Source: Chloroflexota bacterium
GTDB taxonomy: Bacteria; Chloroflexota; Limnocylindria; Limnocylindrales; CSP1-4
NCBI GenBank assembly: GCA_021787395.1
Contig: JAJYLZ010000012.1
Span: forward strand, 1 to 64,000
Length of the DNA: 64,000 nt
Direction of reading: 5' to 3'
The notes beneath the pieces were generated by a model. The model was given only the letters and a program-made list of their open reading frames with translations. It was not told where the DNA came from and did not search any database. This document shows positions 8,681 to 18,275 of the stretch, piece after piece. A program made the position numbers and the translations under genes. Every line of letters begins with the position of its first letter. Within the stretch, counting starts at the first letter, position 1.

Positions 8681-9469
8681 TCAGCGCCCCTCGAACCGCG
8701 GCGGCCGCTTCTCGACGAAGGCACGGAACCCCTCGCGGCGGTCGGCGGAACGGACCACCACGTCGTACATCGCGTCCTCGGCAGCCTGGCCGTCGCGGAT
8801 GGACCCGCGGGCGGCCGCGATGGCGCGCTTGGCCTCCTGCAGACCGAGCGGCGCCGCGTCCGCGAGCCCGCCGGCCAGCGCGACAGCGGCCTCGAGGGCT
8901 CCCCCCGGCTCCGCCAGGCGGGACACGAGGCCCCAGGACTCGGCCTCCTCGCCCGTGAGCCGCCGACCGGTGAGGATGAGATCGCGGGCGCGCGGCGCCC
9001 CCACGGCCCAGGTCAGGAGCCGTGCCGCGCCGCCGCCGGGGAAGATCCCCACCCTCGTCTCGGGCAGGCCGAACACCGCGTCACGCGCCGCCACGATCAG
9101 GTCGCAGGCCAGCGCCAGCTCGAACCCGCCCGCGAGGCAGAACCCCTCGACCGCGGCGATCGCGGGCATCGGCAGCTCGGTGAGTCCGGTCATGAGCGCG
9201 ACGATCCGCCCGTGCTGGTCGGCCAGCTGCGCATCGGAGAAGCCCGCCCGCTCCCGCAGGTCCATCCCGGCGGAGAAGGCGGCCGCGCCGGCGCCAGTGA
9301 GGACGACGGCGCGGGCGGCCGCGTCGCCCTCCAGCGAGCGCACCGCCGCCAGCAGGGCGTCGAGCAACTCGTCGTCGATCGCGTTGCGGACGTCAGGCCG
9401 ATCCAGCGTGAGCACGACGACACCGGGGGCGGCGTCCCGATCGACGCGCAGGACGGGCGGTGGCTGCAT
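8681..9469 (-). CDS. Enoyl-CoA hydratase/isomerase (crotonase family)
   Basis: This 262-residue protein has the normal crotonase length. The oxyanion-hole segments AAFSAGMDL (about 63-71) and GFCLAGGFELALACDL (about 109-124) are present. Both catalytic glutamates of true hydratases are in place: the E of GGFELA and the E of GLPETRVGIFPGGGAARL. It should hydrate trans-2-enoyl-CoA in fatty-acid or amino-acid breakdown. It is a single-gene leftward unit. Related activities such as methylglutaconyl-CoA hydratase cannot be excluded from sequence alone. Confidence 0.88.
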   Translation of the reverse strand: MQPPPVLRVDRDAAPGVVVLTLDRPDVRNAIDDELLDALLAAVRSLEGDAAARAVVLTGAGAAAFSAGMDLRERAGFSDAQLADQHGRIVALMTGLTELPMPAIAAVEGFCLAGGFELALACDLIVAARDAVFGLPETRVGIFPGGGAARLLTWAVGAPRARDLILTGRRLTGEEAESWGLVSRLAEPGGALEAAVALAGGLADAAPLGLQEAKRAIAAARGSIRDGQAAEDAMYDVVVRSADRREGFRAFVEKRPPRFEGR

Positions 9470-9486
9470 GGCGCGACCCTAGCGCA

Positions 9487-9563
9487 GCCGGCGCCGGCGC
9501 GCGAGCCGGGACCAGTGCGGGAGCGGCGTGGGCGGTGCGAGCCGGCGACGGCGCGCGAGCCGG
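9487..9563. repeat. 23-bp imperfect direct repeat
   Basis: Two copies (9487-9509 and 9541-9563) differ at one base and end in GGCGCGCGAGCCGG. They lie in the gap between the hydratase start and the ECF sigma gene. Function is unknown. Confidence 0.6.
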
Positions 9564-9687
9564 CGCGCACCACGGGCCTGGAGGATGATCGCGCGGACGG
9601 CGCGGCGCGCCCCGGCCAATCGATTCGGGCCCGCCCGTCCGTCAGTAATGGCGAACAGGGCCCGGCTGGCGGTCTTCCGGGCGAGGA

Positions 9688-10233
9688 GTGGAACCGACGC
9701 AGTTGGGGATCGACGAGGCGGCATTCGTGGAGCTGATCATCGGGCGGCTGGACGAGGCCAACCGGGTGGCGACCTGGATCCTCGGCGACGCCGCCGCGGC
9801 TGAGGACGCCGTCCAGGACGCGGCGGCGCGCGCGTGGGCCGGGCGCGACGGGCTGCGCGACGCCGACGCGGCAGCCGCCTGGTTCGGCCGGATCGTCGTC
9901 AACGCCTGCCGCGACGAGCTCCGGAGGCGCTCCAGCCGCCCACGGACATCGGCGGCGGCCCTCGCCCCCGAGATCGCCGATCCGTCCTCTCGTGACGGCG
10001 AAACGGCGGATCGCGACGAGGTCGGTCGGGCGGTCGCCCGCCTCAAGCCCGACTTCCAGGTGGTGCTCGCCCTCCGGTTCGGGGCGGACCTCACGGTGCC
10101 CGCGATCGCGGAACGCCTCGGGATCCCCGAGGGGACGGCCAAGACGCGGCTCCGCGACGCGCTCGCGGCGGCCCGGGTCGCCATCGCGGCCGAGCGGGCC
10201 TCGACCCCGACCACGCGGGAGGCGCGCGCATGA
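9688..10233 (+). CDS. ECF-family RNA polymerase sigma factor
   Basis: GTG at 9688 gives 181 residues, a usual ECF length. Region 2 is visible as AAEDAVQDAAARAW (about 37-50) with the following FGRIVVNACRDELRRR helix. Region 4 is visible as LKPDFQVVLALRFGADLTV and the HTH AERLGIPEGTAKTRLRDAL. The stop overlaps the next start by 4 bp (ATGA), so translation is probably coupled to the membrane-anchored Asp-box protein at 10230. In this arrangement the second gene normally encodes the anti-sigma factor. Target promoters are unknown. Confidence 0.9.
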   Translation: MEPTQLGIDEAAFVELIIGRLDEANRVATWILGDAAAAEDAVQDAAARAWAGRDGLRDADAAAAWFGRIVVNACRDELRRRSSRPRTSAAALAPEIADPSSRDGETADRDEVGRAVARLKPDFQVVLALRFGADLTVPAIAERLGIPEGTAKTRLRDALAAARVAIAAERASTPTTREARA

Positions 10234-12527
10234 CGGACCACCGCGACGGCCCCGACGACCACGAGGTCGAGGCCCTCCTCCGCCGGCACTACCGGGACCT
10301 GGACCCGGGTACCGCGCCTGCCCGCCTGGCCGCGAATGTCCGTGGTCGGCTGTCCGGGGCTGCCCGGCAGCCAGATGGCGCGGCGCTCGCCCGGGTCCCG
10401 GTGGCGCCCGTCCGCGCGCTCTCCGGGCGCGCGCGCACACAGCTCGGGCCGTCCCTGGCCCTGGCGGCCGCCGTCGTCCTGCTGGCCGTGGCCGGGCTCG
10501 CCGTGAGCCGCCTGTCGGGCCAGCCCGCGCAGGCCTCTCCGACGACGGCCGCGGCGCCGTCCGGCACGACGACGGTCCAGTCGACCGCACCGGGCTCGCC
10601 GCAGGCCTCCCCTTCGCCCTCCGGGAGCGCCTCGCCCGCGGTGGCCGGCGGCAGCGCCCAGCTGGCGATGGCGTTCGCGGACCGCAGCCACGGCGTCGTG
10701 GTCGGCGCGTACGGCGGCAGGGGCGCCGTCTGGGCGACCTCCGACGAGGGCCAGGACTGGACGGCCGTCCCGGTGGACGCACCGCCGCTCGACTCCGCCG
10801 CGATGGTCGGCACGCACGCGTGGGCGAGCGCCAGCTGCTCCGACAGCGCCACGGGCGGCTGCAGCCCGACGGTCCTCGAGAGCCTCGACGGCGGGCTGAC
10901 GTGGACCACCGTCGCGTCCGCGGACGTGACGTCGCTCTCGTTCGTGGACGCGCAGGACGGCTTCGCGGTGGACGCTTCGACGCCCGGCGCGCCCGGGCTG
11001 CTCGCGACGCACGACGGGGGCAAGACCTGGTCGGCACTGGGCGGCGCGGCGCCGTGCGAGGCGGGCTTCTTCCCGGTCGCGGTGAGCTTCGCGGACGCCC
11101 AGCACGGCTGGGCGGCCTGCAGCAGCGGCAAGGCGGCCCTCGGGAGCTCGCCCAAGGAGTTCGTCGCGACGGCGGACGGCGGGGCGACGTGGAGCGTCCG
11201 CTCGCGCGCCGACGGCGGGGTGGCATCTGCCGGGAGCCTGCCGTTCGCGGGGGACTTCCGCGGCGTGGACATGCTCGGGTCGGGCACCGGCGTCGCGTGG
11301 CTGGCCATCGAGGGCCTGATCCGCACGACCGACGGCGGCGCGACCTGGTCCCGCCTGCCGCTGGGCAGCGCCGGCGGCAACCTCGAGTGGCCGGGCGCCG
11401 CCATCACGCCCGACGGAATGCTGTTCGCGCTGACGGTGGACGCGACGGCTGCCGACGGCTCGGCGACCTTCAACCTCGGGCTCGACAACGGACAGACTTG
11501 GAAGCCCTACACGCAGTTCTCGCGGCTGCCGGCACCCGGCGCCAGCCCCACGCCGCAGCCGCCGGCGGCCGTCCAGCCCGCGACGCCCGACGCAGTCGCG
11601 TTCCTCGACGCCGCGCACGGGATCGCCGTCGGCGGCGACGCCACGAACGCCTATGCCTGGCGCACCGCGGACGGCGGGGCCACCTGGGCCGTCGCGCCGC
11701 TCGGCGCCGGCGCCGCCAGGGCGCTCGCGGTCAGCGGCCAGAGCGCGTGGACCGACCTCTTGGTCTGCCCGGCCGACGCGGCGCCCGGCAACCCCGCGTG
11801 CACGGGGTCGGTCGAGCGCAGCAACGACGGCGGCGCGACCTGGACCGTGGTGGGGCACGCGAACCTGACCTCGATCTCGTTCGGCGACGCGACGCACGGC
11901 TTCGGCGTCGGGTTCGAGCCGCCCTCGACCGGCGCCGGGACCGCGACGGGGGGGTTCGGCACCGCGCTCTACGCCACCAGCGACGGCGGGGCCACCTGGG
12001 CGCCCCTCGCGGACAGCCGCCCGTGCGGCACGTTCGACCCGGTCTCGGTCAGCTTCGTCTCGGCCAGCCACGGCTGGGTCGGCTGCTCGAGCGTGATCGG
12101 CGCCGGGTCGGGCCTCAAGGGCGTGATGGAGACGACCGACGGCGGGCGCACCTGGTCGTGGCGGGCTCGGATCAGCTACCCGGGCGGCCCCAAGGACATC
12201 GGGAGCATCACGTCCTCGGACTACCTGGCGACCATCGCCATGGCGGCCGACGGCAGCGGCCTCATCACCGGCCAGCGCGGGTCGACGATCCGGACCGCCG
12301 ACGGCGGCCGGACCTGGGTCAGCTGCCCGCCCGGCCAGTTCGACGCCTTCACCACCAGCGGGGCCGCCATCCTGCCGGGCGGGCCGTGGTACGTCGTCCA
12401 GTCCGGGTGGCTGAACGCCACCCTCACCACCACGGAGAGCCGGCTCATGCGCAGCGCGGACCGGGGAGCCGCCTGGACCCAGGTGGGCGGCTGGCTCCCG
12501 ACGCCGCCGCCCAGCCCGGGCCCGTAG
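10230..12527 (+). CDS. Membrane-anchored Asp-box (BNR/YCF48-like) propeller protein, possible anti-sigma factor
   Basis: This 765-residue protein has an N-terminal cytoplasmic segment (1-73), a transmembrane helix at about 74-94, a Ser/Pro/Ala linker and then a long exported region. The exported part holds roughly a dozen S/T-x-D-x-G-x-T/D-W (Asp-box) motifs, for example SDEGQDW, HDGGKTW, TDGGATW and NDGGATW, as in sialidase-like or YCF48-type beta-propellers. It overlaps the ECF sigma gene by 4 bp. The short cytoplasmic N-terminus sits where an anti-sigma domain would, so the propeller may sense an extracellular signal; that is inference. No catalytic sialidase residues are evident. No zinc-binding H-x3-C-x2-C of ZAS-type anti-sigma factors is seen. 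Confidence 0.8.
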   Translation: MTDHRDGPDDHEVEALLRRHYRDLDPGTAPARLAANVRGRLSGAARQPDGAALARVPVAPVRALSGRARTQLGPSLALAAAVVLLAVAGLAVSRLSGQPAQASPTTAAAPSGTTTVQSTAPGSPQASPSPSGSASPAVAGGSAQLAMAFADRSHGVVVGAYGGRGAVWATSDEGQDWTAVPVDAPPLDSAAMVGTHAWASASCSDSATGGCSPTVLESLDGGLTWTTVASADVTSLSFVDAQDGFAVDASTPGAPGLLATHDGGKTWSALGGAAPCEAGFFPVAVSFADAQHGWAACSSGKAALGSSPKEFVATADGGATWSVRSRADGGVASAGSLPFAGDFRGVDMLGSGTGVAWLAIEGLIRTTDGGATWSRLPLGSAGGNLEWPGAAITPDGMLFALTVDATAADGSATFNLGLDNGQTWKPYTQFSRLPAPGASPTPQPPAAVQPATPDAVAFLDAAHGIAVGGDATNAYAWRTADGGATWAVAPLGAGAARALAVSGQSAWTDLLVCPADAAPGNPACTGSVERSNDGGATWTVVGHANLTSISFGDATHGFGVGFEPPSTGAGTATGGFGTALYATSDGGATWAPLADSRPCGTFDPVSVSFVSASHGWVGCSSVIGAGSGLKGVMETTDGGRTWSWRARISYPGGPKDIGSITSSDYLATIAMAADGSGLITGQRGSTIRTADGGRTWVSCPPGQFDAFTTSGAAILPGGPWYVVQSGWLNATLTTTESRLMRSADRGAAWTQVGGWLPTPPPSPGP

Positions 12528-12543
12528 CCCGGAGGCCCAGCAC

Positions 12544-12577
12544 GCGAGGACCGGCGGCGTCCGCCGGCCCTCCTCGC
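12544..12577. terminator. Strong hairpin between convergent genes
   Basis: Left arm GCGAGGACCGGCGG (12544-12557), loop CGT, right arm CCGCCGG then CCC bulge then TCCTCGC (12561-12577). This 14-bp stem lies between the stops of the Asp-box protein and tyrosine phenol-lyase and could end both transcripts. There is no long T-run in either direction. Confidence 0.6.
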
Positions 12578-14029
<1,452 letters not shown>

Positions 14030-14043
14030 TCAGGGGCGCGGGT

Positions 14044-14553
14044 TCAGGGGCGCGGGCGCGCGGGCTCGGGGGAGGCGGCGGCCGGGCCGATCGGGAGGGC
14101 GGTGGTGCGCTTGACCTCGCGCACGACGAGGCTGGTCTGGATCCGGGCGATGCCCGGGATGGGCGACAGGCGCTCGACGAGGAAGCGCTCGAGGTCGCGG
14201 CGGTTCCGCAGCGCAACCCGCAGCACGTAGTCGTGCTCGCCGGTCACGTGGTGGACCTCCAGGACCTCGGGCATGGCCGTGACGGCGTCCCGGAACCGCT
14301 CGACGTCATCGTGGCCGTGGGCGCGGAGGCCGACGTTCACGAAGCACAGCAGGTCGAAGCCGGCCTGCTCGCGGTCCACGAGGGCGACGTAGCGGGCGAT
14401 GACGCCGTCGCGCTCGAGGCGGCGCACCCGAGCGTGGGTCGCCGCCTGCGACAGGCCGATCCGGCCGGCCAGGTCGGCGTTCGCGAGGCGCCCGTCGGCT
14501 TGGAGCTCGCGCAGGATCGCATCGTCGATCTCGTCACGGGCGGGGTGTACCAC
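14044..14553 (-). CDS. Lrp/AsnC-family transcriptional regulator
   Basis: I chose the GTG at 14553 (169 residues) because the family normally starts just before the HTH; the frame stays open to an ATG at 14682 but that extension looks non-conserved. The N-terminal winged HTH reads DEIDDAILRELQADGRLANA, followed by LAGRIGLSQAATHARVRRLE. The C-terminal RAM ligand domain includes EVLEVHHVTGEHDYVLRV. It precedes tpl by 44 bp in the same orientation, so it most likely regulates tyrosine phenol-lyase in response to an amino acid. Lrp proteins usually autoregulate, so the 228-bp gap upstream may hold its sites. Confidence 0.87.
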   Translation of the reverse strand: MVHPARDEIDDAILRELQADGRLANADLAGRIGLSQAATHARVRRLERDGVIARYVALVDREQAGFDLLCFVNVGLRAHGHDDVERFRDAVTAMPEVLEVHHVTGEHDYVLRVALRNRRDLERFLVERLSPIPGIARIQTSLVVREVKRTTALPIGPAAASPEPARPRP

Positions 14554-14781
14554 GGGAGGCGCCTCGACTGGATGTTCCTTCTGGTGACTGTCGAGAATAC
14601 CGAAGGATCTTCGGCTAGAGGTGCACCATGCAGCCGCGCCTTCGATGGACGGCCACGACGCCGCCAGGTGCGCCGGACGCATCAGACCGCGGGATCGGGG
14701 CGACCGCCCTCTGAGGTTGACCCCGCCTGCCTCGCGTGCGCCCCGGGCGTCGGGCCGCGTGGCCTCGTCAGGCTAGGTCGC

Positions 14782-16368
14782 TCAGGCTGCTCCGCCCGGC
14801 GCCAGCACGTCGAACCCGCTCGTGCGGTCGGCGACGGCCTCGGCGCCCAGACGGGCCGAGGGCAGGCCGAGCGGGGACTCCACGAGCCACCGCCAGCCCT
14901 CGTCCTCGAGGCCCTTGAGCGTCTGGGCGGCGGCGGCGAGCGTCCGGTCCCGATGGTCGGCGGCGATCCCGGTCAGCGCGGGCCTCGTGCGGGACACGGC
15001 GATGGAGTTCGCCACGGCCGCCGCGGCGCGCATCCCGGCCGACCGCGCGGCGAAGCCGGACGACCCGCGGCACAGGAGGAGCTTGACGTCGCCCGCGTCC
15101 GGCAGCAGGCCGGCCACGAGCGCTGGCCACTCGTCAGGGCTGCCGCCGACCGACGGCTCGAGGAACGCCAGCGCATGCGCCGGGAACAGGTCGCGGCGGA
15201 CCGCCACCTCGGCCACGGCCCGGGCGCTCGCGTTCGGCTCGTCGGCCAGCCACGCCGGCAGCGCACCCACCACCACGCCGTCGACCGGCAGGCCGTCGGC
15301 CAGGGCGAGCTGGACGGCCAGCAGCTGGAGCGCGAGGGCCCGGCCGGAGCGGGTGGCCGGGTCCGACGGCACTCCGGCCGCGAGGTCAGCCCCCACGACC
15401 AGCGCCGCGGCGGGCACCAGGACGCGCGTCCCGCCCCGGGCCAGCAGGCGGTGCGCGAAGGCGTGGTCGGCGATGGCGCGGTCGGGGTCGACACGGCCGC
15501 CCACGATCTCCCGCAGCGGGTCGGCGACCACGAGGTCGATCCGCTCGAAGGCGGCGACCACCGCCTGGTCGGGGGCGGCGAGCGCCGGCGATTCGGTGAT
15601 CAGCCGCACGTAGCGGCCGTTGCGGGCGCCGGCGTCGTCGAGCGCCGAGCGCAGGACGCTGAGGGCGCGCCGGGAGCCGGTGGGCGTCGGCGCGTCGGCC
15701 GGGTCGAACGCGGCGAGCCCGCCCCGCGACGTCGGCGCCGGCAGCCACGCCTCCACCGGCGACCCGGCGCGGGCGGACAGGCTCGTGAGTTCGCGGCTGG
15801 GCGGCACCTGGACGCGGATCGCGCCGGCCCCTGCCGCCACCGCGGCGATCGCCTCGTCGAGCGCGTCCACGATCGCCGGCGCCTCGAGCGTCACGCCCAG
15901 GTACGGACGCCCCGCCTCGCCCAGCAGCGCGAAGAGCTCGCGCCGGGCCGTGCGGTTGGCGTCGGCCCGGGCCAGCGCAGCCCTGGCCATCGCGCCCGCC
16001 GCCGCCGCGGCCCGGGCTCGCCGGGCAGGGTCCGCCAGCAGCTCCGCCTCCATGCCCAGGTCGATGTTGCCGGCCGCCACCTCCAGGGCCACCTCGGTGA
16101 CCGGCAGTCCGTACTCCTCCATCGCCACCGCGATCGGCAGGGCCAGCCCGCCGCCGAGGCGACTCGGGTCGGGGGCGAGGTAGCGGTCCACGACCTCGGC
16201 CGCCAGCGGGCGCCCCTCGCGGTCCGCATCGGACACCCCGAGCAGCCGCAGGATCGCGCGCTCCTGGCCCGCCGTCGTGGATCCGCGGGCGCCGGCGCTC
16301 CATGCGGCGGCCATCGCGGACGCCCGCTCGAGCAGCTGCTCCACGATGCTCCCCGGCTCCCCCTGCAT
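14782..16368 (-). CDS. kamD: Lysine 5,6-aminomutase alpha subunit (KamD-like)
   Basis: ATG at 16368 gives 528 residues, close to the roughly 516 of clostridial KamD. The N-terminus follows the family pattern: a helix, RAILRLLGVSDADREGRPLA, VVDRYL, then VALEVAAGNIDLGM. The middle has RPYLGVTLEAPAIVDALDEA, followed by IAAVAAGAGAIRV in the barrel. The KamDE complex uses adenosylcobalamin and PLP to move an amino group on D-lysine or L-beta-lysine. The beta subunit (KamE) carries the B12-binding motif and the PLP lysine, and no such gene lies in the window. The alpha-family call is good; lysine rather than ornithine as substrate is less certain. Confidence 0.75.
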   Translation of the reverse strand: MQGEPGSIVEQLLERASAMAAAWSAGARGSTTAGQERAILRLLGVSDADREGRPLAAEVVDRYLAPDPSRLGGGLALPIAVAMEEYGLPVTEVALEVAAGNIDLGMEAELLADPARRARAAAAAGAMARAALARADANRTARRELFALLGEAGRPYLGVTLEAPAIVDALDEAIAAVAAGAGAIRVQVPPSRELTSLSARAGSPVEAWLPAPTSRGGLAAFDPADAPTPTGSRRALSVLRSALDDAGARNGRYVRLITESPALAAPDQAVVAAFERIDLVVADPLREIVGGRVDPDRAIADHAFAHRLLARGGTRVLVPAAALVVGADLAAGVPSDPATRSGRALALQLLAVQLALADGLPVDGVVVGALPAWLADEPNASARAVAEVAVRRDLFPAHALAFLEPSVGGSPDEWPALVAGLLPDAGDVKLLLCRGSSGFAARSAGMRAAAAVANSIAVSRTRPALTGIAADHRDRTLAAAAQTLKGLEDEGWRWLVESPLGLPSARLGAEAVADRTSGFDVLAPGGAA

Positions 16369-16421
16369 GACGCCAGTATGGCGGCCCGCGGCCAACGGGT
16401 GGCGACGTCCCGTGCGGCGGC

Positions 16422-17189
16422 TCAGCCCGCGTCCTCGGCCGCGGCGCGGGCCGGCGCGCCGATCCAGACCCGGCCGTCCTCGAACCGCTCGGCCTTCCAG
16501 ATGGGCGCCCGGGCCTTGGTCTCGTCGATCGCGAAGCGGGCCGCCGCGAAGGCGGCGTCGCGGTGGGGCGCCGCGGCGACCACCAGGATCGACGCCTCGC
16601 CCGGCGGCACCGCGCCCGTGCGGTGGACGATGGCCAGCCGGACCACGCCGAACCGAGCCTCGATCTCGTCCGCGATCTGGCCAAGGACCGCGAGCGCCAT
16701 CGGCTCGAACGCCTCGTACTCGAGGCCCTCCACCCGGGCGCCGGCGTGGCGCGCAGCCTCCGCCTCCTGGCCCGGCGCTGGCGTCCCGGGCGTGACGCGC
16801 GTCCGGCCGAGGAACGTGACCACGGCGCCGTCCTCGGGCGTGGCGAGCCGGCGCGCGAGGTCGTCGGCGAGCGTCGGCGCGAACGGCTCCGCGTGGATCT
16901 CGACGATCCGGATCCGGCCCTCGGGCCCGGCCTCGTCGGTGCCGTCGCCGCCGCTCACCGGCGGGATCGCGGCCACCTCGTCGCCGTCCTGGAGCGGCCG
17001 GCTCGGCTCCGCATAGCCGCCGTTGACCGCGAAGCGCAGCGTCTCGCGGCCCGGCACCAGGGCGGGCACCTGCGCCACCGCCGCATCCCAGGCGTCGGCC
17101 ACGGTGGCGCCCTCGGCCACCTCGACGCCCAGCTCGCGCGTCCCGGCGGCCTCGCGCTGCATCGCGAACAGGCGGATGCGGACGTGCAT
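16422..17189 (-). CDS. MoaD-MoaE fusion (MoaX-type molybdopterin synthase)
   Basis: This 255-residue protein joins both subunits of molybdopterin synthase. Residues 1-81 are MoaD-like and end in PPVSGG (Gly80-Gly81), the position of the free C-terminal glycine that is normally thiocarboxylated. A short acidic linker leads to MoaE (about 92-255), with GAVVTFLGRTR, VHRTGAVPPGE and the active-site lysine segment KARAPIWKAER. Because MoaD needs a free Gly-Gly end, cleavage after Gly81 is expected, as described for mycobacterial MoaX. It lies upstream of kamD (53-bp gap) in the same direction, with no evident functional link. Confidence 0.9.
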   Translation of the reverse strand: MHVRIRLFAMQREAAGTRELGVEVAEGATVADAWDAAVAQVPALVPGRETLRFAVNGGYAEPSRPLQDGDEVAAIPPVSGGDGTDEAGPEGRIRIVEIHAEPFAPTLADDLARRLATPEDGAVVTFLGRTRVTPGTPAPGQEAEAARHAGARVEGLEYEAFEPMALAVLGQIADEIEARFGVVRLAIVHRTGAVPPGEASILVVAAAPHRDAAFAAARFAIDETKARAPIWKAERFEDGRVWIGAPARAAAEDAG

Positions 17190-17370
17190 GCGAGCCTCCT
17201 ACCACGAGCCCGGTGCCGGAACGCGGGCCGGCCGCTGCGGTCGCCCCGGCGGCGGTCCGGGGCGTGCGCACCGGGCGAGTGTAGCCGGGCGGGGCTCGGC
17301 GCCCTCTTCACGTCCCCGGCGGGTCGCCTCGTGCCCCGGGTGGGGCTCGCTGAACCGCCTCGGCCATTGC

Positions 17371-17385
17371 GGCGGATAATCCGCC
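17371..17385. promoter_or_regulatory. Perfect 15-bp palindrome upstream of the MBL-fold gene
   Basis: GGCGGATAATCCGCC has 7-bp perfect arms around a central A and contains a -10-like GATAAT. It lies 68 bp before the ATG at 17454, in the divergent region shared with the MoaD-MoaE gene. It could be an operator over a promoter. Confidence 0.4.
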
Positions 17386-17453
17386 CAGACGGGGCGCCCG
17401 CCGCCCGGGAGGCGGGGCGACCCCACCGAGCAGCGAACCTTCGGAGGCGCGCA

Positions 17454-18182
17454 ATGGCGATCGGACGCGACACCAGCTTCACCTGGCTCGGCCATGCTGC
17501 GGTCGAGATGCGCACGCCGGGCGGCAAGGTCGTCCTGTTCGACCCCTGGCTGGGCAACCCCAAGAGCCCCCGGCCGGCCGACGCGGTCGAGCGCTGCGAC
17601 CTGCTGCTGGTCACCCACGGCCACGCGGACCACCTGGGCGACGCGGTCGCGATCGGCGCGCGGTTCCGCCCCGCCTGGCCGTGCATCCACGAGATGAGCC
17701 TGTGGCTCGCCCGCCGCCTGCCCGGCGGGTCCGACGCGGTGATCGGCATGAACAAGGGCGGCACGGTGGAGGCGGCCGGGCTGCGCGTGTCGATGACCAC
17801 GGCCGAGCACTCCGCCGGCGACTGGAGCATGGACGCGGCCAGCACGCTGTACCTGGGCGAGCCGGCCGGCTTCGTCGTGGAGCTGGAGAACGGGTTCCGC
17901 GTCTACCACGCGGGCGACACCGACGTGTTCGGCGACATGGCGCTCATCCGGGAGCGGTTCAAGCCCGACCTCGCCATGCTGCCGATCGGCGGCCACTACA
18001 CGATGGACCCGGCCGGCGCCGCGATCGCGGTTGAGCTCCTGGGCGTGTCGCACGTCCTGCCGATCCACTGGGGCACGTTCCCGATCCTGGCGGGGACGCC
18101 GGCGGAGCTCGAGGCCGCGATCCGCGTCCGCGGCGGCACGGCCACGGTCCACCACTGGCAGCCGGGCGACACAGTCAGCTGA
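17454..18182 (+). CDS. Metallo-beta-lactamase-fold hydrolase (UPF0173-like)
   Basis: This 242-residue protein has the compact MBL-fold layout. The metal-binding motif is THGHADHLGD (about 60-69), followed by later ligands in TTAEHSAG, HAGDTDVFGD and PIHWGTFP. This matches the UPF0173 or UlaG-like group of metal-dependent hydrolases, whose physiological substrates are mostly unknown. The ATG at 17454 follows an AACCTTCGGAGG stretch, giving a good ribosome-binding site. It stands alone between the molybdopterin gene (divergent) and the polysaccharide locus. Confidence 0.85.
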   Translation: MAIGRDTSFTWLGHAAVEMRTPGGKVVLFDPWLGNPKSPRPADAVERCDLLLVTHGHADHLGDAVAIGARFRPAWPCIHEMSLWLARRLPGGSDAVIGMNKGGTVEAAGLRVSMTTAEHSAGDWSMDAASTLYLGEPAGFVVELENGFRVYHAGDTDVFGDMALIRERFKPDLAMLPIGGHYTMDPAGAAIAVELLGVSHVLPIHWGTFPILAGTPAELEAAIRVRGGTATVHHWQPGDTVS

Positions 18183-18275
18183 AGGTGGGGCCAAGGCACG
18201 CGGCAAGCGGTCGTGCGTGCGGGTCCCGTGCCGAGATCGGCAAGCCGATCACCTGCGTCCGGCAGTTGACTGGCC

